Below, in pieces: positions 33,255-44,800 of a stretch of DNA of 64,000 bases. The DNA comes from Porphyra umbilicalis. Lineage: Eukaryota > Rhodophyta > Bangiophyceae > Bangiales > Bangiaceae. The stretch lies in contig KV918832.1 of NCBI GenBank assembly GCA_002049455.2, positions 91,151 to 155,150 on the forward strand, in the 5' to 3' direction. The notes below the pieces were generated by a model that was given only the letters and a program-made list of their open reading frames with translations, made no database searches and was not told the origin of the DNA. A program made the position numbers and the translations under genes. Position 1 is the first letter of the stretch, and each line of letters begins with the position of its first letter.

Positions 33255-33852
33255 GCGAAGCTTCGCGCCAGCTTCTGCTGCAGCAGCACCAGCCCTGCAG
33301 CGGCACCTTCCACAAGACGGTCAGGACAAGCCTTGACTGGTCACCGCCGCCCTGTGCCGCCCCGCCGCCGCGACCGCTCCCCAAGCGTGTGCGTGCGTGC
33401 GTGGGGGGGACGCCAAGACACGCGCCCCAGACTCGCTGTGTGGCACGGCCGCGCAGCCGAGTCTCGCCTGGCGGGCCACCTGCAGGTGTGGGCGGGGGGG
33501 TTTGAGAACGGGCGCGGCCGCGTTCTTCGTTGTCCCCATTCTTTTTGCCGTTTCCGCCCACGATGCCGGTCGAACGCGTGGCGAAGGGGTGAGACCCGCT
33601 CCCGCGCCAGCACACTCGGGCGTTGGCGGTGTAGGGCGCGTCTCGAGGATTAGCCCAACTGCGAGCGACGCGCACCGTCGTTGCCACCGCGGCTGCGTAC
33701 GCAAGTGCAACGAGCAGGGCATAACGTGACGCACTCGGTGGCACGCTCTTTGTGTTCTGGCACCCTGTATCTGTCGCTTGTGCTGGTTGTGGGAGGGGCT
33801 GCTCTCGGTCGTTGCGCTTGCATTTTCCCGCCTCGTGTTCGGAGCGGTTGCC

Positions 33853-35438
33853 ATGGCCTCTTTGATTGGGTCCGTGCCGGCGACCCCCGGCCCGCCTCCC
33901 CCCACCGGTCCCTCCTCTTCGTACACTAATGACCGTCTTGTCTCTTTCCCCGCTCCGACGTTGACGTTGCTCCCCGTCGAGGTGCTCGAGCTCATCCTCG
34001 CCCGGGTGGCGGCGCCGCCTGGCGCGCCCTTTGTCGCTGGCCACGCGGCGACGGCGGCGCTGACGCCCGCCGCCCTCACGTGCACCGCTTTGCGAGCAGC
34101 GGCTGCGCCACTAACGGCAGTCGCCCTCGCGTGTGCCACCTGCACGGCGGTCGTCGGGCACCCGCGGGATGCGGTGCGGGCGCCCGCGGGCCGCACGTAC
34201 CGCTCCCCCGGGGCGGTGGTCGTCGGCGCGCCGCCGGCGGGGGGGACCGAGTTTTTGCGTCTGATGGTCCGCGGCGGCATCGCCGATGCCCCCGGCTGGG
34301 AGGTCCGCGGCGACGCGCCGTCAACGTTTGGTGTTTGGCGGGAGCTGGTCGTCCGCCGCGCGCTGTCGTCCGACGTGGAGGCGGCGGGGCGTTCCCACTG
34401 CTCCGTGCGGCTTGTGTGGTGCCGCGGCTGCGGGGTATGGGTTGGCTTTGTCGGACCGGCGGGGGAGGACGTTTACCTTGCCAAGGCGTACGTGAATCTG
34501 GTGGATGGGCGGCGGCGGCGGCTCCCACCGCCGCCCCCGCTGTCGGCTTTGGCTGCTGCTGCTGGGGAGGGGGAGGCGGCGGGTGCGACTGGTGCCGGGA
34601 CGGCGTCGACAGCATCTGTGGCCCCAGATGCGGCGCATACGGCGCCGCCGGTCGGTGGCGACGGTACGTCTTCCCCATCGCCTGGGGTGGCCGCTTCCTC
34701 CTCCGTGGCGGCGCCGCCTTCACCGCCCTTCCCCCTCCTTGGCGGTGGGGCACCGTGCCCACCCGCATCTCTCGCTTCCCCCCCGTCCACCCCCCCCGCG
34801 ACGGTGGCGGCGGGCTCGCCACCCGGCACACCAACGAGCTCGGTGCCGCCCCCGCCGCGGCAGCTCGGCTGCGCGGGCTGCGGCGCGGGCCTCACGTCCA
34901 CCGCCGAGCTCTTGCCGTGGCAGCATGTGTTGGCGGGGCACTCGCTCCGTGACGTCGACCCGTACTTGGACTGGTCGTCGGGCTACACGTCGGCGGCGGG
35001 CGTCGGGGGGGGGGGGCGGGGGTGGCGGGCGCGTCCGTGGCCGCCGCCGACCCGGTCATTGCTTCTGCCGCTCCCGCAGCCGGCGCGCCTGGGCAGGCCG
35101 TCGCGGATGGCGGCGCTGCGCCACTGGCCGCCGCCGCTGCCCCCGGCGTCGCCGCCCCCCCCGCCGCCCCCGTGGCAGCGGCGGCGTCCCCGCGCTGCCG
35201 CGCCGCTGCTGTGTATGCGCGACGCCTGTGGGGCGTCACCGAAGTCGGCCCGTGGCGGTCGTTGGACCTCCGCGCCGGCGCCCTCCCCGCCCGGGATGTG
35301 GTGTGCGCGGGTTGCGGGCGGGGCGTCGGCTGGCGGTTCGGCGCGTGGTCGACTGAGAAGGGGGGGGGGGGATACGACGTGAGCGGGCGGTGGGGATTGC
35401 TCCGCCTGCGGGTGCTGCCAGACCCGCGGGCGCCGTAG
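33853..35438 (+). CDS. F-box protein with a C-terminal Yippee/CULT-like zinc domain
   Basis: The start is the ATG at 33853 in a CCATGG context. Residues ~35-90 form an F-box-like motif (LLPVEVLELILARVAAP..LTPAALTCTALRAAAAPL), which in known proteins binds Skp1 in SCF ubiquitin ligases. The second half holds two zinc-knuckle pairs. CAGCGAGL near 34877 and CAGCGRGVGWRFG near 35310 resemble the CxxC..CxxC(H)lGW arrangement of Yippee, CULT (cereblon) and related Mss4-like folds, with a closing GRWGLLRLRVL strand. An additional CRGC lies near 34430. The frame changes at a run of 12 G (35005-35016): residues before it read in one frame, and the zinc domain continues in another to the stop at 35438. 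A run-length error is the simplest explanation. A short intron is the alternative. Confidence 0.6.
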
Positions 35439-36499
35439 AGTTGGGGGGGGAGGGGGGGATCACATGGAGGCGGGGAATCGGGGAGATGACGGATGTGGAC
35501 GCGGCTGACGTGTGTGGAGGAGAGGGTAGAAGCTGGTGCGGTTACTGCCATCGCCCAATAAAAAACCACGCTCTACGACACGCTGCGACGTGCACAAGTA
35601 GAACGTTGTTGCATTGACTTGCTCGGGGCTGTCCGTCCAGGCTGTGTGAACTGTCCGGCCGGACAGCCCCCGCGGGGCGCGCCCAAAGTCCACGGTGGAT
35701 GGATGCATTTCCGTTTCCCTCGGGGTGTCCCCCCGCGAGGCGCATACTGTACTGGCGGCCGGCGCTAGTGGTTCCCCGGTTTGGCAGGGGCCACAGGACA
35801 GCACACGCGCTATGCGGCCGTTTACGCACCGTCCCTGCCACGTTGCATTGGCAGCGCCCCTCCTGCCTCTGTGCCGGCGCCGCCTCCCCCCCCCCACCTC
35901 GCGCCGATACACCAGCGTCATCACGCTCGGTTTGGCATGCCCTCCGCCCGCGCCGCACAGAAGACGCCGGCGGCGCTGCGACTCGACACCCTCCCCGAAT
36001 GGAGTGCTTGCCTGCGCCTGAGTCTTGGCGCCCGCGTCAGTTCAGCTTCTGCCCCTCGGCACGCGGCTGTGTCGACGCCACCGCGTCGGCGGCGGTCTTG
36101 GTCCCTTCGTCTGCCAGCCATCCTTCACGTCTTCTGCCTTCAGTGAATGGGGTTTACTCCAGCTCGACCAAATTTCGACAGTGTTATCCAGCGAGTTCCC
36201 GCGGTTGTGACGTCATCCGAACGCACAGTATAGGGGCTACTTTTCGAGCTCAGCAACGTCGGGACCAGGAAAGAGAGATCTTCAGCCATCCGTGCTGTGC
36301 ACATGTGTGCCCCGCGACTGCCGGCCGGCGACCAGTCGTGCCCAATGCTCCGGACACCACGCGCCCCACGAGCCGAACTCCATTCTTTTCCGTGACGCTT
36401 GGGTTGTGACCACTTCCAAGTTGCCACTTGTTCCCTTCTTCATCCCCTGGCCCCAACCACGAACTCACTCCCTCGTCTGGACTCACCTTGCTTGTTCCC
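35439..36499. other. Intergenic region with a 16-bp palindrome
   Basis: No gene is supported between the F-box gene and the LeuD gene. CTGTCCGGCCGGACAG at 35651-35666 is a perfect palindrome. Its right half also pairs with GGGGCTGTCCG at 35629-35639, giving an alternative 11-bp stem with a 20-odd-base loop. Either could be a dimeric regulator site or a cruciform. The promoter of the LeuD gene should lie within the last few hundred bases, but no clear TATA box was picked out. Confidence 0.5.
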
Positions 36500-37228
36500 A
36501 TGGCGGCCTTTGCGGCGACCTGCACGTGGGCCACCGGCTGCCGCTCGGCGCTGCGGTCACCTGCCGCCTGCAACGCCCCCGGCAGCGTTGTGGCGGCCCC
36601 CGTCCCCCGCCGCCCCCGCCAAGATGGGCCGACCATGAAGACGATGGCCGACGTCTCCACCGTCGGCCACAAGCGCGACGGAGACATCATCCGCGGACCC
36701 GTCTACGTCGTCGGTGACAACATTGACACGGACCAAATTATCCCCGCCGGCTACCTGACGCTCGTCCCGTCTGTGCCCGAGGAGTATGAGAAGCTGGGCT
36801 CCTACGCCATGATTGGGTTGCCCAAGGACAAGTACACTGTGCCCTTCATCGAGAAGGGCTCGATGTCGACCCGGTACCCCATTGTGATTGGCGGGGACAA
36901 CTTTGGGTGCGGCTCCAGCCGGGAACACGCGCCGATTGCCATGGGCGCCTGTGGTGTCAAGGCGGTCGTTGCGTCGGGCTACGCCCGCATCTACTACCGC
37001 AACTGCTCGGCGACGGGCGAGATTTATCCGTGGGAGACGCCAACGCGCTTGGTCGACGAGTTTTCGATTGGCGACGTGGCCGAGATCAACTTTGCCAAGG
37101 AGACGATCACCAACGAGACGACGGGCAAGACGTACACGCTCAACCCGCTGGGCGACGTGCTGCCGGTGGTCGATTGTGGGGGGATTTTTGAGTTTGCGCG
37201 CCAGTCGGGGATGATTGCCAAGAAGTGA
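36500..37228 (+). CDS. leuD: 3-isopropylmalate dehydratase (isomerase) small subunit
   Basis: This is a single exon of 242 residues starting at the ATG in CCCATGG at 36500. It is the small subunit of isopropylmalate isomerase, which with the large iron-sulfur subunit converts 2-isopropylmalate to 3-isopropylmalate in leucine synthesis. Residues 1 to ~50 are Ala/Arg/Pro-rich and look like a plastid transit peptide. The mature part has the aconitase swivel-domain signatures GDNIDTDQIIPAGYLTL, then GGDNFGCGSSREHAPIAMG, and ASGYARIYYRNC, and ends in CGGIFEFARQSGMIAKK. Nothing is missing or interrupted. It converges with the ClpP-family gene, with about 430 bp between their stop codons. The plastid location is inferred from plant homologues and the N-terminal composition. 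Confidence 0.95.
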   Translation: MAAFAATCTWATGCRSALRSPAACNAPGSVVAAPVPRRPRQDGPTMKTMADVSTVGHKRDGDIIRGPVYVVGDNIDTDQIIPAGYLTLVPSVPEEYEKLGSYAMIGLPKDKYTVPFIEKGSMSTRYPIVIGGDNFGCGSSREHAPIAMGACGVKAVVASGYARIYYRNCSATGEIYPWETPTRLVDEFSIGDVAEINFAKETITNETTGKTYTLNPLGDVLPVVDCGGIFEFARQSGMIAKK

Positions 37229-37660
37229 GCAAGGTCGGGGGGGAGGGAGCGCCACTGTCGCGCTCTTCTGTGGAAAAGCATGAATGGAGCACAACGCCAC
37301 TCGGGAGCCGGGTACCGGTGTCCTTTGCTTCCGGTCTTGAAGTCAGCACCGCGCACGCCTCGCCAGGAGAAAGCGAAACCCCGCCGAACAGGTCAGAGCG
37401 CCACATCGTGTTCTGAGCGACTGAAAACAGAGCGCTCGAGCATCTCTGCCCAGAAAGCAACTCGGCAGCAGTCGAGACACGAGAGAGCTTTGGACGTCTG
37501 AGCTGCGGGCACTCGCCACAACAATGGGCGCCTACTGTACGTGCCATCCCGCAAAGAACACCACCTCATATCACCCAACAGCGCTTACGAGCAATCCACT
37601 CCATGTGCGCCGGCGCGCCCCCCTCCCCCCCCCCCCCCAACACCCCGCTTGGCAGAGCGC

Positions 37661-38481
37661 TCAGCGGTACTTTCGCTCAGACGGCGCGCCAATCCCCGCT
37701 GAGTACTTGGCGGCCTTGGACGGCTTGGGCGGCGCCGGCTGCAGCACCTTGTCGATCAACCCAAACTGCACCGCCTCCGGCGCCGACAGGTAAAAGTCGC
37801 GCTGCATCACCTCCTTGATCTTGTCCTCTGACTGCCCCGTCAGCGTGTTGAGCGCCGCCGCAAAGCGGTTGCGCTGCCGCAGCACCTCCTTCACCTCAAT
37901 CGCCACGTCCGACGCTTGGCCGCGCATGCCCTCGGGCAGGTTGGGCGCTTGGAGGAGGAACCGCGCGTTGGGCAACGACGACCGCTTGCCGGGCGTCCCC
38001 GCCGCAACGAGCAGCGCGCTGATGGAGGCGGCGAGCCCGAGGTTGAGCGTCGCAATGGGGTACTTGACCGACCGCATGCAGTCCCACACGGCCAGCCCCG
38101 CGGCGGTGGTGCCGCCGGCGCAGTTAAAGTACATTTGCACGGGGGCCGTTGCGTCCTCCTGCTCCAAGTAGAGGAGCACCGCGATCGTCTGGTTGGCCGT
38201 CTCGTCGTCCATGTCCTGGTTGATGTACACAATGCGCTCCCGATAGAGGCGGTTAAAGACGTCGATGAACTCGTACGTTTGGGAGCCGGGCGCCTTGTAC
38301 GGCACCTTGGGCACCCCGCCGGCCATGGTCGGCGTCGTCAGCCGCGCACGCGACGCGCGGGAGGGGGGGGGGGGGGGGCCACCGCGCCCAGCGGCCTGGC
38401 GGTCGTCCACGCGCCGGTAGGCGCCACGCGGGGGCGTCCCGCGGCGACGGGCGCCGCGACAAACGCCGGCCTCGACGTCAT
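37661..38481 (-). CDS. ClpP-family protease subunit, probably non-catalytic (ClpR-like)
   Basis: The conserved part (221 residues from MAGGVPKV at 38326) has the ClpP fold markers RERIVYINQDMDDETANQTI, then FNCAGGTTAAGLAVWDCMR, and GLAASISALLVAAG. The RDFYLSAPEAVQFGLIDKV block closes it. Counting from that Met, the nucleophile position is Ser101 (present) and the third triad residue is Asp177 (present). The His position (normally in an MIHQP motif) reads LLQAP, so Gln126 replaces it. That argues for a structural ClpR-type subunit of a plastid Clp core. Upstream, MTSRPAFVAAPVAAG from 38481 makes a good transit peptide. It is joined to the body only across a run of 15 G on the plus strand (38364-38378), where the frame changes. 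Run-length error is likely. If it is not an error, translation from 38326 would give an untargeted protein. Confidence 0.85.
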
Positions 38482-39203
38482 GGTGGCGTCGGGAGCGGGT
38501 CACGCGGTGACAAGGGCAACGAGAAGGGCAAGCAGAAGGTGTGCGCGACAATGAAGGAAGATGAGCGGGGAGGGGGGGGGGGAGAGGAGAAGACGAGGCG
38601 ATGCGTAAGACTCCGATACCCCAGGCAGGGAAGCGGCGCGCACGACGCCACGGGGACGAGATGTGGAAGCTGGCGTGGCGCAGGCGCATCACGGAGGGCG
38701 CTGGCCTGGCGGTCGATTGGAGGGGGGTGGAGCCCGTGGTCCCGAGCTAAGCTCAGCCTTGTTGGGCTCCCGACGAACTTAGTCTAGAAGGGGAGCAAGT
38801 CATGAGTACCTCACAAAATGACCACTGGATCAATGGACTTCCGTCTGTTCGCCAGTCACACACGTGTGCCCTGAAAATAGGTGCAGGCCCCACGTGGCCC
38901 TAAAAGAAGTCAAAGCTTCCATAAGTGAAGGAATCCCAACCTGCCGGTACGGCACCGCGTCGACAGTGCCACTCTACCGCACAGGCGGGCGACAGCGACC
39001 AGCATGCGGGAGGCAAAGGGCACAGCTGGCAGAACAGCCACTCGGCGGCATCCTTCTTCCTTGCTACGGCCCGATAAAAAGACGAAGAAGGAACAAGAAA
39101 GAAACGAGGAGGAGCCCCCCGCATCGGTGCGGGCCGACCGCTGGGCGCGCCTCACCCGACCACGACCACGCACGCACCCCCACGCAACCCCCCCCCCCCC
39201 CCC
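38482..39203. other. Intergenic region between two minus-strand genes
   Basis: No gene is supported here. It should hold the promoter of the ClpP-family gene (just above 38481) and the 3' end of the next gene. A run of 16 C (39188-39203) directly abuts that gene's stop codon. The short frames in both directions have no recognisable content. Confidence 0.4.
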
Positions 39204-41807
39204 TCAGTCCACTCCTCCCAACTGGTTCACCCGCAACATCAGTGCCGTCTCCATCACCTCCACGTCCCACCAGCCCATGGTCACGGCGGGCCCGAGGAGC
39301 GCGCGCAGCGCCGCCGCCAAGGCGTCAATGCGGGCGGACCCCCCATCCCCCTCCCCCAGCAGCAGCGCGGCCACCTCATGCCGCACCGAGTCGGGGTCCA
39401 AGCCCGCCTCGTCGGCAACGACGACCACCGCCGCCGCCAGCAGCCGCGTCGCCGTCCAGTCGGTCAGCGCCGCGCCCGCGTCGACCTCCCGCGCGCGGGC
39501 AATGAGGACGAGCGACCCGAGCACGTGCCACGGATCGAAGCAGACGGCATGGCACAAGACCGTCAGCAGCGTGTGCAGCAGCGGCAGCGGCGGCACCCCG
39601 TCGGGCACCACTGCCACCACCTGCGGGGGCGCCACCGCCACCGCCGCCGCCCTCGCCACGGCCGGGGAGACCCCCCCCCCTCCCCGTCGAGGGGGTCAAA
39701 AAAAGGTGCCGCGGCGCTGCCCGGCGGCGGCGTCCACGACCCGGCCCTCCACCCCAGGTACGCGAGCGGGAACGGGGTGTCGCGAAACACCGCCTCGGCG
39801 CGCCGCCGCCGCGACGCGGCCCACACGTCGAGCGCGGCGCGCGCGTCGTTCGCCCCCGCCTCCGTGGCCGTGACGCGCGCGCGGAGGTCTTCCACGAGCC
39901 ACCCCGCCGCCGCCCACAAGGCGGTCGCATCCGCGGGCGTCGGCGCCGGCCGCTCGTCATCGCCAGCGACGAGGGTGACGGCGAGCACCGAGTCGGCGAG
40001 CAGCGTCACGTTGTCGAACAACTCGGAGGGGTAAGGGGGGATGTCGTCCGCCCACGAGGGGATGAGGAGGGTGTCCCCGAGGAGGGGGCCGAGCACCAGC
40101 TCGTGTACGGCCGTGGCGTCCCCCGCGTCGGCCGGGGGGAAGGCGCTCGTGCCGTCGCCATGCCCGTCGTTGCTGTCACCGCTGCCGCTGGTCGTCGTCG
40201 TCGTCGTGCTGCCGCTGTCGCCACTTTCGGCGCCGCCGCGGGGCGCGTCGTCCACCGCCATGAGGTCGGCCACGTTGTCGGCGGCCGCGGCCGTGGCGGG
40301 CGCCGCCGCCGCCGCCGCCCCAATCGTTGGCGGCGGCGCCACACCCGGCGCCCCGACCAACGACACGGGTGCCGGCGCCACCGCCCCGACCGTCGTTGCC
40401 ACCGAAGCGGACGGCGGCACCCCCCCCGACCCCCCTCCCACCACCGCCGCCTCACTCCTATCCGCCGGTGGCCCCGCAAACGACGACGCGCACCCTGTCG
40501 ACGCGGCCACCCGCGCGCGCTCCGCCTCACGCGCCGCCGCCGCCGCAACCGACACCATGACCCGCCGGCGCCGCTTCCACGCGGCCGCCGCCAAGCCCGG
40601 CGCCCGCGGCCGGCCATTGTCAGCGGCGGCGCCCAGCCCGCCGGGAGACTCCGTGCGGGGGCGCTTGGTCGCCGACGTCGACGCGGCGGGCGACGACGAC
40701 GCTGCACGGTCGCCCGTTACGGGGAAGCGGGGTGGGCGCCCGCCCATCGTCGCCGCGGGGGAGCCCAGACCCGCCGCCGTCAACGCCGCGGTCGCCGCGG
40801 GCGCACCCAGGCTCCCCGGCGCCCCCCCCGCCACAACGGGGACGCCCAGACCCCCCGCCGCCGCCATTGTCTCCGCGGGCGCCCATAGGCTGCCCGCTGC
40901 CACCCCCGCCGACGCAGATGCTGCCAAAGTGCCCCCCGCCGCCGTCGTCGCCGCCGGCGCGGGCGCCGACCCATCCGCCGCTGCCGCCGCTGCCGTCGCC
41001 GTGGGCGCACCCAGGCCCCCGCCGCCACTCCCGCCGCCGCGGGCGCGCCCAGACTCCCCGGCGGCGGCGCCACCGGCGCCGTCGCCGCTGCCGCGGGCGC
41101 CCACCCACCCCCCGACGCCACCGCCGCCGTCGCCGCCCCCTCCTCCTCTACCCACGAGGCGCGCGCGTCAGCGGCGGCAGCGTCATCACCCTCGAGTGTC
41201 GCCAGGTCGGCCAGACCCCTCCGCACGGCCGCGTCTTCGGCAGCCTCTGCCGGCGGCGGGCCACCTGTGCCGGCGCCCGTGAAGGGGTCCAACGCCGCAT
41301 CGGGGGGGGCGCCGTGAGCGCGGCGGCGGGCACCGCCACCGCCGCCGCTGCCGACGCCGCCGCCGCCGGCCACTCGCCGTCGAGGGAGCGGCAGAGAATG
41401 AGGGGGGGCATCGCCAACGTGGGGACGCCGACATCGTGGCGCGCGCCGGCGGGCGGAAGCGGCGGTGCCGATGACGCCGCAGCGTCGCCCACCGCTGCAC
41501 CGACGGTGGGCGGCAGCGGCAGGGTCGGCGGTGGCGGCGCGATGGGCACGGCCGCCGCCGCGGGGCGGCACGTCGCCGTCGCCGCCACCTCGTCGACGGC
41601 CGACGGGCCTACGGCGTGCGGCTGCGGCGCGGTCGGTGGTGGGGGCACACCGGCCACGGCCGCCGCCGCGGGGCGGTGCGCCGCCACCGGAGGAGGTGCC
41701 CGCGCGGCACCCTCTGGGGCGGGCTCCCCTGCCGACGAGGCGGCCGCCATCGTGGCCTCTGGCGGCAGCGTGGCGCGGCCGTTGGCGGGCTCCTCGTCCG
41801 TGGTCAC
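39204..41807 (-). CDS. Large Ala-rich protein with a possible cyclin fold
   Basis: The tentative start MTTDEEPANGRATLPP is at 41807. The protein is assembled from frames 41807-~41305, ~41305-~41150, ~41155-~39680 and ~39660-39204. At least two of the changes fall on G/C runs (eight G at 41302-41309, eleven C near 39670-39680). The N-terminal and central parts are low complexity, with degenerate repeats built on G.LGAPAATMAA. A KRPRTES patch may be a nuclear localisation signal. The C-terminal part reads LLHTLLTVLCHAVCFDPW, then VLGSLVLIARAREV, TDWTATRLLAAAVVVADE and GWWDVEVMETALMLRVN. This pattern resembles the two-helix core of a PHO80/U-type cyclin box and its closing 'eLn.mE..fL..L.f.l.v' segment. 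The cyclin call is inference from pattern. Gene extent and frame joins are uncertain. Confidence 0.45.
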
Positions 41808-41809
41808 GA

Positions 41810-44800
41810 CCGCGTCGGCGGCGGGCGCACAGTCGTCAGGGGCGCCGCCGACGTCGCCGCCCGCCCCACCGGCCGTTGGGGGCGGGCGGGCCGCGGCGGA
41901 GCGCGCCGGCAGCGTCGACGGTGACGGCGGCCCGGGCGTCAGAGGCGGCGGCGGAGGCGGCGGCGGCTACGCCATGGCCGCCAACGTCCGCGGTCAGCGC
42001 CCGCGTCAGTGTCGGCGCCCGCGTCGGCGCAGACGGCAAGGCCGCGCGGCGGAAATGTGGCCCACGGTGGCGGGCCGGGCGGCGGCAGCATCCGGTGGCC
42101 AAGTGGCCACATCCGATTGCGGTGGCGACACAGGGGCGTCGTCCCCCCCCCCCCCCCTCCCAGCCGCAGGCACCAAAAGCAAAGGCGCAAATGACCGCGG
42201 ATGACGCAGACGGGGTGTTTTGGCAACGGGGACGAGCACGAGCCTCGGGCACACTCGGCGGCCACACCGACAGCAACGCGCCCGACGGGTGGACGGCACG
42301 ACGGGTTGGGCGCGCGGGCGATCCCCCGGGGGCCGCCCACGGCTCGCTCCCCTATCTCCCACCCGCTGGGCCGGCGCGCGGCTTGGCCGCCTCCCCTGCC
42401 TCCACTGCGGCCACGGCGGCAGGTGTGGGGGGCCCACGGCGAAAAAAGGGCGGGCCCGCGCGCCCCGTCGTGGGCGCCACCTGTCGGCAATGACGGCGGG
42501 CGTTTCTGAACTGCCCGGGGCGGGTGGAAGGGGGGGGGAACGCGCGTGTCCCGCCTACTGCACGCGCCGGCCGGTCGCACGCCGCGCCGGGCGGCGGTGG
42601 CCGCCGCCGGCAGGGTTGCGGCTGAGGGGCGAAGGCAGCGCCTTGCGTCGGGTAGAGACTGCCTGTCGCCCCCACAGTGGTCTGCCCTCGCAAGAGCCCC
42701 GGCAGGGACGAGGCGTGGCCGGCAACCCGCCCAGTTGGGGCGGCCGACTGAGGCGTAAAGGAAACGGCGGCATCTGGTCTCACTAGAATTCATGTGAATA
42801 CGCAAGTGAAACCGAATCCACCAATAGGAACGACGCAACCATCCCTTCCAGATGACCCAATTCGACACCGATAACCAACCGGATGAGGCAGATATCATAC
42901 ACATCGTCCCGCCTGACATCTGTGTCTGGGTGTGACCAGACATCCCTCCGGACTATCACTTTCAGACATCGGCCGATCTCACGACAAATGAGATTGCTCT
43001 GGGTCGCAGACCATAACCAGCGGACCGCTTGCGGGCTCCGCCTGCTGGCGATCCTGTGGACCATGAAGAGGAAAACCGGCACGGCCACCGGGTAGCGGCA
43101 CGCGTCCAGGGCGCCTGGTGCCTCGACCCGTTGTGCCAGGCCCTGATGGAGGCTCCCATTGGTCGATTCTCAGTCTCGGCTGCACCGCCTGGGGCCCGAT
43201 TTCTTTTCTGTGGTGCTCCAGGATGATTGCCTCGTGCTCATTCTTCCCATTGGTTGCCCCACCTCCCACTGATGATCTCTTGTGGTCCCTGACACGACAT
43301 CGGGATCCCCAGGTCCACCAAAAGGCGTCACGGTCAGCCGACCACTGGTCCGTTGCATCTTGGGCCGCTGCGGGGGGGGTCACACCGCTCTTGCGCCCGC
43401 GTGCATGTACTCTTATGATTGGATATATCTCGTCATCTAGCTTCTGATTGGTTGCTGGAGCGCTCATTTTGAACCGGCTTGGGCGCTGTTGTGTATTCGG
43501 GGTCCCCAGTTTCGTCAAATCGGGGTCATTGTCAGTCGACTGTTGGTCCGATGCGTCGATCTGGTGACCGTTGCAGCCACCGCGCACCCCCTCCCATTCC
43601 GCCGCCGGCGCCGCCTCCCCGGACACCCGCGTCGCGCCGCTGCCGCACCCCCCCCCACCGCACCGGCGCCGGCGCTGCTCGTCGTCGCCGCCCCCTCTGC
43701 CGCCCGCGCCGCGGCGCTGCCGTCCCTCCCCCCATCGAACCGGGTCCGGCGCTCCTCGTCGTCGCCGCCCATCCGGCCGCCCGCGTCGCGCCGCTGCCGC
43801 CCCCCCCGCACCGTACCGTCGCCGGCGCCGCTCGCGGCGGCATCCCGGCACTGCGCTCCCCCTCCAGTTCCCGCTGCCGTCGCCCGCCCTCCTCCCCCGG
43901 TGCTGCCCGCGGGGCGACCGCGAAGTGTTTCCACACCGCTTTGCCGCTCTTACCGCTTTTCACCTCGGCCGCTCGCTGCCACGCTACCTCTTGGCGCGTG
44001 CCTCCAGGATCCGGGGCCGCCACGGGCTGCGACCCGCGCGACGGCCGTTTAACCACGTCCTCTTTCCAGGGACGCGCTTATGTAGTCTTCCACTGTCGGG
44101 TATGTTCATTTTGGTTCTGTGGTGCCATGGGGATGAGCGGGCCTGTATGCTTTGTGCGTGCGCCTCTGGCCCTGTGGCAGTGTCGCCTCGTGGATCGGCA
44201 TGCTGTTCATGTTCCCTCCTCTAGTACACGTGCCGCTTTCCCTGTGCTGTAGCTGACGCTGCTGCTTGCTTCCAATGTGATCACAGTGCGCTACAACCTC
44301 TTTCGTTCCACGTATGCGTTCTCGTGCGTCACTGGTCCGGCAGCGCGTGGCATTGGTGGAGCGATGCCAGACGACGATGACGAGCGCAAGGCCAAGTTCC
44401 ATGTACCAGTATCCTTTCCAGCGCCGGGCGGTCGCTCATTGGGGACGTCATCATCGCAGGACGGTCGCCCATCAGGGCCGTCTTCTTCGATCGGTTATCA
44501 CGCTCCTTCGGGGCTGGGTCGCGTCGTCTGCAGCGGTGCTGCGGGCGCCAACAGCAAGCCCGCAAGTCGGGGGTGGAGGGCGGGCCTGACGGTGACGCCA
44601 CTCCGGGCGGCGCCCCGTGGCCGCCCGATTGCTCGGGGTTTGTCGGGGAGGCGCACCATAGCTCCTCCTCCAGCCACGCCTCCCGTCGTCAAGCCTGCCA
44701 CGGCGCCAGCAGCTGCAGATGGTGACGAGGATGGTGGTGCACCTTTGTATGATGTGAAGAAAAGGGAAGACTGTTTGAGTGGCAGGTGATGTGGGTTGCA

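Noticed and set aside
33082-34044. 320-codon minus-strand frame overlapping the F-box gene start
   Set aside because: It crosses the perfect hairpin and opposes a good F-box reading on the plus strand, with no domain of its own.
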